This document shows positions 15,552 through 24,492 of a stretch of 64,000 nt of DNA, piece by piece; the first letter of the stretch is position 1, and each line of letters opens with the position of its first letter. The translations under genes were made by a program, and so were the position numbers. A model generated the notes under the pieces. It saw only the letters and a program-made list of their open reading frames with translations. It did not search any database and was not told the origin of the DNA. Where the stretch lies: positions 19,188 to 83,187 of the forward strand of contig NZ_JH636449.1 in the NCBI RefSeq assembly GCF_000255705.1. Direction: 5' to 3'. This stretch comes from Zavarzinella formosa DSM 19928. Lineage in GTDB: Bacteria > Planctomycetota > Planctomycetia > Gemmatales > Gemmataceae.

Positions 15552-18500
15552 ATGCGTCGGGTTCTCCTCGCGCTAACTCTCCCGCTCGTGTGCGTTTCCT
15601 ATTCCCAAGCCCAATTGGCCTCCCCGTTTGATCTGGTTCGCGGACTGCGGGAAGCCGGGCTGACGGACCTCGCCTATGAGCGGCTCAACGAATTGAAGGC
15701 CAAGCCGGGCACGCTCTCCCCGGATGAAATCAAAACCATCCCGCTGGAAATGGCCCGCGTCCGGTTGGAACAAGCGATCCAGGAGACCGAGGACGGCAAG
15801 CGCGCCGGCCTGCTGGCCCAGGCGCAGAAAGAATTCGACGACTTCATCAAGGCGAACCCCACCCATCCGAAGACCTCCCAGGCGAACATGGAAATCGCCC
15901 GGTTGATCTCGGTCAATGCCAAGGGCCTTCTGAGCAAGGGCCGCCGGGTGGAGGGCAAGGAGGCGCGGGCCGCCGAGTTTTCCAAGGTTCGTCCCGAGTT
16001 TGACAAGGCCATCGCCCGGTACCAAGGGGCCATCACGGCCATTGATGCCCGGTTGAAGGGGATGGACGGCAAGTCTCCCCTCGCCATCGAACTGACGCAA
16101 TCCAAGTTGCATGCCACGCTCGACTCGGCCATTCTGACTTACGAAAAGGCCAAGACGTTCGTTGGCGCCGGCGAAACGGCCAAGCAGAGCGAGGAAATCC
16201 TCAAAGCCCAAAAGGCATTCACCAAACTGGCCGACCTGTACCCGACGGAAAGCGCCGGTTATCTCGCGGCCGTGTGGCAGACGCAATGTGATTTTGAAAT
16301 CACCGATCCCGCCAAGGCCAGCAAGACAATGCAGGCGTTCATTTTGGCGAATCGCACCAACCGGGAGGCGGCTGACGCCGTCCGGCAGGCCCAGTACTTT
16401 GTGATCGAACACACCGAACAAGCCGACACCAAAGATCCGATCGCCCAAAAACTCCGGGTGGAAAACGTCGCCCTCGAATGGCTGAAGCGCTACCCGGAAT
16501 ATCGCAACAGCCGGGAAGGATTGCGGGCGCGTTTCCTTTACGTCGGCCTTGGCCGGCAAGACCGGGCCAAACCCGGCATCAAGTACGATCCGAAGACCGG
16601 CCGGGCCGCCAGCCTGACAGCCGAATCTCGCGCCTTGTTGGAGTCCGCCAACAAAGTTTTTGCGGATCTCGCGGAAACCGACAACGAATACAGCGACCGG
16701 GCCTCGGTCTATCGCCTGCGGAACATGGTGACCCTGCTTGACGCCGCCGGGGCTGGCAAGGAAATTCCGATTACCGCCATCCGCACGCTGGAGCAGGGCT
16801 ACCTCGCCGCCCAAGTGCAGCAGGCCCGCATTCTTCAGGTCAAGGACAAGGAAAAGGACAAGCCAGAACCGGGCGCGAAGATCAACTTGGAGGACCCCGA
16901 CGGTAAAGACCCAAAGATGCCGAAGGAGGGCATGAAGGGCAAAGACCCCGCCCCTCCCGCCAAGAAGGAAGCGCCCCCGGCCCCGAAGGAAGCCCCCAAG
17001 GCTGTCGTGGATCCAAAGGCCCCGAAGCAACTGACCGAAGCGGAACGGGTGAATCTGGCCATTGCTTATCTCGAACGCGGCCTGTCAATGGCCACATCAA
17101 AAGACAGCGCCCGCGATGTGCTGAATGCTCAATTGTTGCTGGCCTTGTTCTTCCGCGAAGCGAACCGGTACGACGAGGCGGCCGTGCTTTGCGACGGTCT
17201 GGCCCACAACAACTCGAAGATGTCCAAAGGGGCGTTTGCCGCTCAACTCGGGGTCGATTCCTACAACACCTCGCTGGGCAAACTGAAGGAATCGGTGAAC
17301 AAGACGGAAGAGGCCATCGAGGCGGACTTGCTTCGCCTCAAGGCCCTCGGCGATTATGCGGACAAAAACTGGCCGAACGAACCTCCGACAGACGGGGTTC
17401 GGCAGACCCTCGCGTTTTACCTGAATCAGGAGAAGAACTACGAGGGGGCGTGGACGATGCTGAGCCGCATCACCAATGCCTACCCAGGCGTGTATCAGGC
17501 CCGTTGGGCGCAGGCCATCGCCATGTTCTACATGGTCAACCCGACCACCCGTGATTCCAAGCTTTACCGCGAGGAACTGCAAAAGAACATCACCACCCAT
17601 TCGGCCCAATGGGTGCAGACGATCAGCCAATTGGAAGCCCTGCCCGAAGCGCCGCCGACCATCGAACCGCAGAAGGGAACCTTCTACGTTTTGGCCCGAA
17701 CAATGTTGGCGCAGCTTTACTTCATGTCAAGCGATTATGTGAAGTGCGAGGCCACGGTAAAGGCCACGGTCGTCTCGGCTGGCAAACTTGCCAACCTCGA
17801 AGCTGACAAGAAAGCCGATCTGATTAGTGATGTTCGCGTGCAATATTTCCGCGCCCTCGCGGGCCGGGCGGCCGACATCATCAAGGCCAAGGAATTCGGC
17901 AAGGTGATTGAAACCTTGGACCCCGAGATCACCGCCCTTGCCAAAGAACTGAAAGAGCCGGCCCCGATGACCGAAACAGCCGCTCATGTGCGGCTGCGGC
18001 AGGCTCAGCGTAATTTGATTATTTCAGCCATGACTGCCTGCGTGCAGGACAAGAAGGTGGACAAGGCCGGCGAACTGCTGGGAATCCTCCAAAGCGGCGG
18101 CGGGAACATCGAATCCAACATTGCCGTCATGCAGCAGCTTGTCAGTGCGATCCGCGGGCAGATTGACGGTCTGAAGAAAGAAAACAAGGACACCGAGGCG
18201 AAGGAACTTTCCGACAGCTTTACCCAATTTCTCGACAAGATCGGCTCGACTCCCAACCTGCCGAACAGCATCATTAAATTCCTTGGCCACGGATACGACA
18301 GCGTGGGCCAGCCCGTCAAGGCGTTCACCCTCTATTCCGAGACTCTTGCCAAGCCGTTCGTGAACACCGGGAAGACCCCCGCCGAACAAGATGAACAGGC
18401 CAAGGCCGACCAAGTGTTCCGACGGAGCTTGCAGTTTGAACAGGTCCGCGCCCTGCGACAGGCCGGCGGAGAGAACAACCTCAAGACGGCCAGCGGCATG

Positions 18501-18992
18501 ATGAAGGATATCGTCGGCGATCCGGGCGCGGCCAAGGGGCCGGTCAAAGGCTGGGGTTATTCCAACGTCAACATCCGCAAGGAGTACATCTATCTCCTTG
18601 AAGACCAGAAGATCTACGGCGGCCCCAACGGGGCCATCTCCCAGTGGACCCGGTTGAGCAAGGAATTTGTCCCGACCATCCCCGGCCCGCCCAAAGAAGG
18701 GGACAAGGACGGGGCCACAAAGGCCGCCAAACGTCAGTTGTTCTTTGAGTTGAATTACGAAGCCCAGCGATCCAGCGCCAAGGCATACGCGACCGCCGAT
18801 CTGGCCAAGATCAAAAAGGATCAGGCCTTCATCGATGGCAAACTTGGTGACATCGGCCAGAAACTCCACGACTTGTTGGAATCGAACAAAGACATCAGCG
18901 CCGACCTCCGGGAAAAGATTCTTGCCCTGGCGGCCCAGTATCCCGCGACGAAGAAAAAGTTTGACGAACTGAGCAAGATGTCCCAGAAGTAA
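15552..18992 (+). CDS. large secreted helical-repeat (TPR-like) protein
   Basis: 1146 residues with a signal peptide (LLALTLPLVCVSYSQAQ). The whole mature part is Ala/Lys/Glu-rich helix pairs resembling degenerate tetratricopeptide repeats, e.g. LDSAILTYEKAKTFVGAGETAK and NLAIAYLERGLSMA. It is broken at about residues 430-495 by a Lys/Pro/Glu low-complexity linker (PPAKKEAPPAPKEAPK). It is probably a periplasmic scaffold; planctomycetes encode many such proteins, with no known partner. The next gene at 19163 encodes a second secreted repeat protein, so both may work in one assembly (inference). Confidence 0.75.
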   Translation: MRRVLLALTLPLVCVSYSQAQLASPFDLVRGLREAGLTDLAYERLNELKAKPGTLSPDEIKTIPLEMARVRLEQAIQETEDGKRAGLLAQAQKEFDDFIKANPTHPKTSQANMEIARLISVNAKGLLSKGRRVEGKEARAAEFSKVRPEFDKAIARYQGAITAIDARLKGMDGKSPLAIELTQSKLHATLDSAILTYEKAKTFVGAGETAKQSEEILKAQKAFTKLADLYPTESAGYLAAVWQTQCDFEITDPAKASKTMQAFILANRTNREAADAVRQAQYFVIEHTEQADTKDPIAQKLRVENVALEWLKRYPEYRNSREGLRARFLYVGLGRQDRAKPGIKYDPKTGRAASLTAESRALLESANKVFADLAETDNEYSDRASVYRLRNMVTLLDAAGAGKEIPITAIRTLEQGYLAAQVQQARILQVKDKEKDKPEPGAKINLEDPDGKDPKMPKEGMKGKDPAPPAKKEAPPAPKEAPKAVVDPKAPKQLTEAERVNLAIAYLERGLSMATSKDSARDVLNAQLLLALFFREANRYDEAAVLCDGLAHNNSKMSKGAFAAQLGVDSYNTSLGKLKESVNKTEEAIEADLLRLKALGDYADKNWPNEPPTDGVRQTLAFYLNQEKNYEGAWTMLSRITNAYPGVYQARWAQAIAMFYMVNPTTRDSKLYREELQKNITTHSAQWVQTISQLEALPEAPPTIEPQKGTFYVLARTMLAQLYFMSSDYVKCEATVKATVVSAGKLANLEADKKADLISDVRVQYFRALAGRAADIIKAKEFGKVIETLDPEITALAKELKEPAPMTETAAHVRLRQAQRNLIISAMTACVQDKKVDKAGELLGILQSGGGNIESNIAVMQQLVSAIRGQIDGLKKENKDTEAKELSDSFTQFLDKIGSTPNLPNSIIKFLGHGYDSVGQPVKAFTLYSETLAKPFVNTGKTPAEQDEQAKADQVFRRSLQFEQVRALRQAGGENNLKTASGMMKDIVGDPGAAKGPVKGWGYSNVNIRKEYIYLLEDQKIYGGPNGAISQWTRLSKEFVPTIPGPPKEGDKDGATKAAKRQLFFELNYEAQRSSAKAYATADLAKIKKDQAFIDGKLGDIGQKLHDLLESNKDISADLREKILALAAQYPATKKKFDELSKMSQK

Positions 18993-19004
18993 CCTGATGA
19001 AATG

Positions 19005-19110
19005 ACCAATTCGCGAATGACCAATGACCAATGACCAAACCGATTGTGTTTGAGTCTTATCCGAGATCGTGAACAACTCCGGATTGGTCATTGGTCATTC
19101 GCGAATTGGT
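19005..19110. repeat. 28-bp perfect inverted repeat with AATGACC heptamers
   Basis: Arms 19005-19032 and 19083-19110 are exact reverse complements, with a 50-base loop. Each arm contains tandem copies of the heptamer AATGACC next to TTCGCG. It starts 12 bases after the stop codon of the large secreted protein and ends 52 bases before the next start. Confidence 0.88.
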
Positions 19111-19162
19111 TATTCCAAGTCGGTCATTATTATTCACACTCCCCTTATAGGGCTCCTCTCAT

Positions 19163-20227
19163 ATGTTGCTCCGACGTTTCCTTGGTTTGTGCGCGCTGGC
19201 CTTTGTGATGGCGGCTGTTTCGCATCAGACGTTTGTTCATGCGGACAACGTGATCCGCAAAGACAAGAAAACCGAGAAGGGTGTCACCGTCACCGGGAAA
19301 GTCTCCGAAGACACCGTGAGCGGCGTCAAGGTGAAGCTCTCGGCCACCAAGGACGAAGCCATTCCGGCCAATGAAATCCTTTCCGTGACGTATTCCGGGT
19401 TTCCGATTCCGGTCAACAACAAGATCGCCGAGGCGGTGGATGCCGAGGCCAAGCGTGATTACGCCACCATGTTGACCATCTATGAGGGGCTGCTCTCCGG
19501 CAAAGAACCGAAGGATGCCAAGTTCACCATGCCGCCGGAGGCCAAACGCAATTTTGAGTATCGCGTTGCCTCCCTAAAGGCTTCCATGGCCGACGGCGAA
19601 GAGGAAATCAAGGCCGCCATCAAGGGGCTAAACGATTTCATGCTCGCCAACGCGGATTGCTGGCAATATTCCCATGCGGCTCGGCAACTGGCCCGGCTGC
19701 AAACGGACTCGGGGGATTATCCCGCCGCCACGCTCGTCTTGGAGAAACTGGAAAAGACCGCCGCCGTCCCCGCCGAATACAAGGCCGACGCCTCGGCGGC
19801 ACTGATTGACCTCGCCTTCCAATCCGAGGATTACGCGGCCGGCAAAAAGCGGGTCGACACCATGATGAAGGATGCGAAAGCCACCCCGGCCCTGAAAGAA
19901 CGTCTGGCGTTTTACCAACTCGCCCTCGACGGCGTGCAGGCTGACGACGCCGCCTTTCCGGCCACCATCAAGAAGATTGAAGACGCGATTGCCAAGTCCA
20001 AAGACCCCGGCCTGAAGGCCCTCGGCTACAATGTGCTGGGAGATTGCTACATGGCCAAGAAACGCAAACGGGATGCGATGTGGTCCTATTTGTGGGTGGA
20101 CACGGTGTACAACCAAGATCGCGGCGAACAGGTGAAGGCCCAAACCCGGCTCATCAAGATCTTCACCGAGGATGGCGATTTGGACAAGGTGAAGCTCTTC
20201 AAGGAAAAGGTCGCCCGTTCCCGCTAA
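19163..20227 (+). CDS. secreted TPR-like protein
   Basis: 354 residues, signal peptide at the N-terminus (FLGLCALAFVMAAVSHQTFVHA). An N-terminal beta region (VTVTGKVSEDTVSGVKV) is followed from about residue 80 by helix pairs spaced like tetratricopeptide repeats (AEAKRDYATMLTIYEGLL, DYPAATLVLEKLEKTA, GYNVLGDCYMAKKRKRDAMW). It looks like the YbgF/tol-pal-associated kind of periplasmic TPR protein, but no specific match is claimed. It follows another secreted repeat protein in the same direction, separated by an inverted repeat. Confidence 0.75.
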   Translation: MLLRRFLGLCALAFVMAAVSHQTFVHADNVIRKDKKTEKGVTVTGKVSEDTVSGVKVKLSATKDEAIPANEILSVTYSGFPIPVNNKIAEAVDAEAKRDYATMLTIYEGLLSGKEPKDAKFTMPPEAKRNFEYRVASLKASMADGEEEIKAAIKGLNDFMLANADCWQYSHAARQLARLQTDSGDYPAATLVLEKLEKTAAVPAEYKADASAALIDLAFQSEDYAAGKKRVDTMMKDAKATPALKERLAFYQLALDGVQADDAAFPATIKKIEDAIAKSKDPGLKALGYNVLGDCYMAKKRKRDAMWSYLWVDTVYNQDRGEQVKAQTRLIKIFTEDGDLDKVKLFKEKVARSR

Positions 20228-20256
20228 TCTCTTGGGTCGGGAACCAAATCGTTTGA

Positions 20257-20359
20257 CGCAAACTCAAGCAGCAACAAGCGCCAATGATCTCAAAAGCTCC
20301 GCCGCCGAGGCAGGGAGGCTCTTGGGAATCATTGGCGCTTGTTGCTGCTTGAGTTTGCG
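20257..20359. repeat. 32-bp perfect inverted repeat, probable member of a hairpin family
   Basis: Arms 20257-20288 and 20328-20359 are exact reverse complements (CGCAAACTCAAGCAGCAACA and 12 more bases). The 39-base interior itself pairs partly (AGCTCC...GGAGGCT). The right side, GGCTCTTGGGAATCATTGGC then TTGTTGCTGCTTGA, resembles the right flank of the element at 27628-27714 (GGCTCTTGAGATCATTTGC, then TTGCTGTTTGA), so these are probably related. Confidence 0.85.
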
Positions 20360-20469
20360 CCAGGCGGCGACTCTTGCCGAAAAACAGACCCAATCGCCCC
20401 GTTCATGGGTAGGATTCAATTGTCTGAGCCGATCATGACGGCTTATCGTTTTCCCCAGGAGGTCATCAC

Positions 20470-21216
20470 ATGGCCGGACGCATTTTACTGGTCGGATTTC
20501 TCGTCTTGCTTGGCGGCTCATTGCGGGCGCAAGAGGCCCCGATCAAAGACAAGACCGACGGGCGGTATGAGTGGAAGGCCAAGCACGACCCCAACGGGAT
20601 CGGCAAGTTTTACATGGGGCGAGAAATCGCCCATGTGATGGGTCACGCGGCGGCCACCTGGCTGGAACGGCCGGAACGCGAGAAAGAAGAAAACCCCAAG
20701 AAACTGTTGGAAGAACTGAAAATCCGCGAGGGGGATGTGGTCGCGGACATCGGGGCGGGTAGCGGTTATTATTCGTTCAAAATGGCCAAGCTCGTCGGCC
20801 CGAAGGGGAAGGTGCTGGCGGTGGACATCCAGCCGGAAATGCTGGACATCATCAAGGAAAAATCAAAGAAGGAAGAGGTCACCAACGTCGAACCGGTCCT
20901 CGGGGGCGAGGCCGATCCGAAACTCAAGGACGATTCTGTGGACATGATCCTGATGGTGGACGTCTACCACGAATTCGCCCAACCCCACGAGATGACCGAG
21001 AAGATGGTGAAGGCCCTCAAACCGGGCGGCCGTCTGGTGTTCGTGGAGTTTCGGCTGGAAGATGACAACGTGCCGATCAAACTCGTTCACAAGATGAGCG
21101 AACGGCAGGTCGTCAAGGAAATGAGCGAGTTCAAAAACCTCAAACATGCCGGCACGGGCAAGACATTGCCGTGGCAGCATGTCATCACCTTTGTGAAATC
21201 GGCCCCGGCCAAGTGA
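20470..21216 (+). CDS. exported class I SAM-dependent methyltransferase
   Basis: 248 residues. The first 21 (ILLVGFLVLLGGSLRAQ) form a signal peptide, and a Rossmann methyltransferase follows: motif I VADIGAGSGYYS near 94-105, VLAVDIQPEMLD for the acidic ribose-binding loop, DMILMVDVYHEF for motif IV, and LKPGGRLVFVEF for post motif. A strong RBS, AGGAGG at 20457-20462, precedes the ATG by seven bases. Methyltransferases with a signal peptide are seen repeatedly in planctomycetes; how SAM would be available outside the cytoplasm is unclear, so the protein may be inner-membrane anchored or act on a different donor. Substrate unknown. Confidence 0.85.
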   Translation: MAGRILLVGFLVLLGGSLRAQEAPIKDKTDGRYEWKAKHDPNGIGKFYMGREIAHVMGHAAATWLERPEREKEENPKKLLEELKIREGDVVADIGAGSGYYSFKMAKLVGPKGKVLAVDIQPEMLDIIKEKSKKEEVTNVEPVLGGEADPKLKDDSVDMILMVDVYHEFAQPHEMTEKMVKALKPGGRLVFVEFRLEDDNVPIKLVHKMSERQVVKEMSEFKNLKHAGTGKTLPWQHVITFVKSAPAK

Positions 21217-21269
21217 GTCGCTGCGGGAGAAAAGAGAAGAGTTCTCGTCTTCTCTCTCGTTGCCCTTTC

Positions 21270-22193
21270 TCAGTCGTCGCCCCGGTACGCTTTCTTGTTC
21301 TTGAAGAGTTCCAGCCGCTTCTTCCCGGCCTCGATGTCAGCGAGGGGGAAGTCGCCGCTCTTGATGGCTTTTTCCTGCCATTCCACGGCCTTGTCCCATT
21401 CGCCATTCTCGGCATAGGCAGCGGCCAGCGTGTCGAGATACCCGCCGTTCTTGAACTCCGTCAGCTCGCAGGCTTTCTTGGCATGCGCCAAGGCTTTCTT
21501 GCCATCGCGCACCTTGTCCTCCGGGCAAGTGCAGAGAATCCAAGCGTAGCCGTTTTGGGCAAATGGAATGTTGGGGGCGATTTCGACGGCCTTTTCAAAA
21601 TCGGCCACGGCCTTCGCATAAAGCTTCTTGCGGGTGTACGCCACCGCCCGGTTCCGGAAGGAAAGGGCGTTCTCGTCGTTGAGGTCGATGGCGGCCGTGT
21701 AGTCCTGAATGGCCTCGTCGTATTTCTTCTGGTCGGCGTAGATCAGGCCACGATTATTGTGCCATGCGCTGACGAGCGGCTTGATCCGGATAGCTTCGCT
21801 GTAATCCTTCAGGGCTTTGTCGGATTGTTTGAGCCGGTGATTGGCCCAGCCCCGGTAGGCATACCAGGTGGCGTTGTTCGGGTCGCTGTCAAGCATTTTG
21901 GTGTAATGGTCGGGGGCATCCCGCAACAGCACCATGTCTTTCTTGTCCACCCAAACCATCTTCCCTTCTTGGTTCACCTGCAAATACCCCTTTTCCTCCT
22001 TCACCACGATGTACTGAAGGGAATGCAGGGTTTCCTGCGGGGTGAATTTCCCGTCCGCATCCACCTGCCCGTAAGCCACGGAGGCTTGCCGGATCATCAC
22101 GGGTTCTCCCTGCCAGTCTGTCCGCTTGGGAAGGGCCGGGGCCATCAGAGAGGCCGCCAAGGCAAGTGTGGCGAGTGTGTCGAGACCCATCAT
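21270..22193 (-). CDS. exported TPR protein with SH3-like N-domain
   Basis: 307 residues from ATG 22193 (GGAG eight bases upstream); the frame is open to 22259, but the upstream part has no signal. A signal peptide (LATLALAASLMAPALP) leads to a short region of strands (GEPVMIRQASVAYGQVD...KGYLQVNQEGKMVWVDKKDMV), SH3-like as in bacterial SH3b domains. Then come at least four TPRs from about residue 100 (NNATWYAYRGWANHRLKQSDKALKDYSEAIRI, SAWHNNRGLIYADQKKYDEA). The likely role is a periplasmic scaffold. It is convergent with the methyltransferase gene, leaving 53 bases. Confidence 0.82.
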   Translation of the reverse strand: MMGLDTLATLALAASLMAPALPKRTDWQGEPVMIRQASVAYGQVDADGKFTPQETLHSLQYIVVKEEKGYLQVNQEGKMVWVDKKDMVLLRDAPDHYTKMLDSDPNNATWYAYRGWANHRLKQSDKALKDYSEAIRIKPLVSAWHNNRGLIYADQKKYDEAIQDYTAAIDLNDENALSFRNRAVAYTRKKLYAKAVADFEKAVEIAPNIPFAQNGYAWILCTCPEDKVRDGKKALAHAKKACELTEFKNGGYLDTLAAAYAENGEWDKAVEWQEKAIKSGDFPLADIEAGKKRLELFKNKKAYRGDD

Positions 22194-22817
22194 GGGAAAA
22201 CTCCGGGGAAATGGTCGATGCTCTCCAGCATAAACTCCGGGAGGCCGGGCCGCAATCACTCCTTGAAGTGAGACGATTCGGCAAACAGGGTCGCCGGGGA
22301 AAATTGGCTGGTTTATTCGGAGATGAAATGCCCGAAGTCAAACAGGGATATGCTTTTGGATTGGGCAAGATAACAGAAACACGAATGTCAAAAAAAATTT
22401 GACGGAATCAGCCAATATCGTCTTTCGTTATTTCGTTTCTACCGTTACAATCGGCAGAGAAGTGAAAACAACAAACAACGACTTGTTTGTGGAGTTGGTT
22501 CCGCAAACAATCCGATTGTTCCACTAAAACAGGATCGCCCTCGTTGCAACGAGGGCGTCAGCGACTGCGGGTCCCGACCCGAACCGGACCAGCCACCCCC
22601 TCTTGTGGCTGGTCCGGACTTTCTCACAACCAGTTTGCAACGGTTTGAACAGCACCCCATTTTACCGAACCGGGTCAAGTACCCAATGTGTTTGGGACAA
22701 ATGAGTTCTGTTTCCGGTTTTCACCCGGATGGGATTGTGTTTCGCTGAATGATGACATAGACCCCCGGTTGGCCGTTCCTGCTCCAATGGCCTGCCGAAT
22801 AATCCAAAGGGTGTCGA
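22194..22817. other. 624-base intergenic region
   Basis: Separates divergent genes (TPR protein on minus, glycosyltransferase on plus). It holds an AT-rich stretch (22386-22450) and a hairpin-rich segment at 22453-22625 listed as a possible RNA gene. The 77-codon minus-strand frame at 22445-22678 covers the hairpins and has no family resemblance, so it is not called. Confidence 0.45.
22453..22625 (+). ncRNA. possible structured RNA (run of hairpins)
   Basis: Five stem-loops follow one another within about 170 bases: ACAAACA/TGTTTGT, AACAAT/ATTGTT, a 22-base palindrome at 22536-22557 (CGCCCTCG...CGAGGGCG), CGGGT/ACCCG and a 13-bp stem at 22584-22596/22605-22617 (CCGGACCAGCCAC) followed by ACTTTCTC. 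TACAAT at 22446-22451 could be a -10 element. The strand is inferred from that element and from the terminal hairpin plus pyrimidine tract. It matches no RNA family that I can name from sequence alone. Confidence 0.28.
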
Positions 22818-23531
22818 GTGACTTTCCGCGACTATTTCGACCTTGTTTGCGTGATTAATCTTCCGCAACGACACGACCGCCGTCGGCAAATTGTCCAGGA
22901 ACTCAACCGAGTCGGCCTTTGGCTGGCTCCGGGCCATATTGAGATGTTCCCGGCGATTCGCCCCACCGAGGCCGCCGGGTTTCCCACCATTGGCTATCGG
23001 GGTTGTTTCCTCAGCCATCTGGAAGTTTTGAAAAAAGCCCAACGGGAAAAGGCCCGGAACGTTCTCATCATCGAGGACGACCTGACCATTTCCGACCGTT
23101 TCCAAACCGACGAAAAATCGCTGATCGGCGAGTTGGAAGGCCAGAACTGGGGCATGTGTTATTTCGGCCACGGCTTGGATGACCCGCCCCGTGACGAACC
23201 CACGCTGTTGCGCCCGTATTACGAACAAGTGCTGCTCGGGCATTTCTATGCCGTCCACCACACAATGTTCGAGCCGTTGATCGAGTTCAAGGAAGCCATG
23301 CTCACCCGCCCCCCCGGCCATCCGGACGGTGGACCGCAGAGCCACGACGGCGCCCTTTGGACATTCCGCCAAAAACACCCAGAATTCCGCACTCTCGTCA
23401 CCTCGCCAAACCTTGGCTGGCAACGAGCCTCCATGAGCGACAACACGCCGAAATGGTTCGACCGTGTCATGCTGTTGAACCAAGCCGCCGGTGTTGCCCG
23501 CCGGGCGAAAGTCTGGCTGCGGGGACACTGA
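22818..23531 (+). CDS. glycosyltransferase family 25-like protein
   Basis: 237 residues starting at GTG 22818 with AAGGG about seven bases upstream. It begins LVCVINLPQRHDRR, the sugar-nucleotide binding start of GT25, and continues with GCFLSHLEVLKKA and VLIIEDDLTISDRF, where the acidic EDD is the metal-binding motif. GT25 enzymes (LOS/LPS galactosyltransferases) add sugars to lipooligosaccharide or exopolysaccharide. No other LPS gene is close, so the acceptor is unknown. The protein has no signal or membrane helix and should act in the cytoplasm. Confidence 0.82.
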   Translation: MTFRDYFDLVCVINLPQRHDRRRQIVQELNRVGLWLAPGHIEMFPAIRPTEAAGFPTIGYRGCFLSHLEVLKKAQREKARNVLIIEDDLTISDRFQTDEKSLIGELEGQNWGMCYFGHGLDDPPRDEPTLLRPYYEQVLLGHFYAVHHTMFEPLIEFKEAMLTRPPGHPDGGPQSHDGALWTFRQKHPEFRTLVTSPNLGWQRASMSDNTPKWFDRVMLLNQAAGVARRAKVWLRGH

Positions 23532-23659
23532 CGAACACTTTTTGAACCGTAAGCAATCACCCGTCGGCCAGTCGCCTGTTCTGTTGTCGCTTAGACTTCC
23601 GAATGGCGACTGAAAGCCGACGGTGTTTTATTGATGGGAATGACTCAAAAGGATTGCTC

Positions 23660-24466
23660 ATGATTCGCTCGTTGATTGCTCATTTTCTCTGGCTCACGCT
23701 GGCTCTCCAGCCAATCCAAGCCCAAGACTCGGATGAGATTCAGATCGAATTGGAAAAGGCCAAAACCGCCTATTCTGACGGTGCCGCCAAAGCCAAAACT
23801 CTTCTGCTCACATCAATCGACGACATCATTAAAACGGTTGCGCAAAAGGGCGACTTGGACGCGGTCAAAGCGTTGAGGGCCGAGCGGCAAGCCTTTGACG
23901 AAAGCGGAAAGGTTCCCACCTCAACTCGGACGGAGACGGTGGCCGGAGAGTATCGCCGCACCGTCCAGAAGAACAAAATGGCTTTGGACAAGGCTTACGA
24001 TCAGGCCGTCCGCGAATCCACCAAAGCTCTCAAAATTGACCAAGCCGAACTGATCCGGGCTGATTGGAAGACATTTCAAGCAGGCGGAGGCTTGGCCGCT
24101 CCGGCGGCAAAGACATCCACTTCGACATCAACCCCAAAGAAGGAGTTTCCCGGCACGCCACGTCCGGCCGCTGTTGTCACCAAAGAGGATCTCAAAAAAT
24201 TTCTAGCCGGAACTCAATGGGAGTGGGGAGGAGATGGCGACATCACATTAAAAGCGGACGGCTATGTTGATCAACCTCGCTGGACAACCATGGGGCTTGT
24301 TACCCAGTGGGAAGCGATTGATCGACGAACCGTGTTACTCACCATCGAGAAGGGGCGCAATCACAATCTCCTGAGTGTCCTGAGTATTTCCGAAAATCTC
24401 GATTCGTATTCGGCACGTGCTTTTGACCGTCGGGAAATAATGGATTCCAAAAAGCGAAAGAAATAA
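23660..24466 (+). CDS. secreted coiled-coil protein of unknown function
   Basis: 268 residues. The signal peptide IAHFLWLTLALQPIQA precedes a helical, Lys/Ala/Glu-rich region (EIQIELEKAKTAYSDGAAKA...ADWKTFQAGG) likely to form a coiled coil. A Thr/Ser linker follows at about 155-170, and a C-terminal beta domain starts near TQWEWGGDGDITLKADGYV, which resembles the lipocalin-like 'W...F..DG' pattern of small planctomycete proteins. The ATG at 23660 is used because AAGGA precedes it; the frame is open to 23603. Function unknown. Confidence 0.7.
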   Translation: MIRSLIAHFLWLTLALQPIQAQDSDEIQIELEKAKTAYSDGAAKAKTLLLTSIDDIIKTVAQKGDLDAVKALRAERQAFDESGKVPTSTRTETVAGEYRRTVQKNKMALDKAYDQAVRESTKALKIDQAELIRADWKTFQAGGGLAAPAAKTSTSTSTPKKEFPGTPRPAAVVTKEDLKKFLAGTQWEWGGDGDITLKADGYVDQPRWTTMGLVTQWEAIDRRTVLLTIEKGRNHNLLSVLSISENLDSYSARAFDRREIMDSKKRKK

Positions 24467-24492
24467 AACGCCGTAAAAACGCGGCCAAATAA

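Noticed and set aside
22445-22678. 77-codon minus-strand frame in the intergenic gap
   Set aside because: It spans five hairpins, is Arg/Ser/Cys-rich and shows no homology pattern; an RNA or non-coding role fits better.
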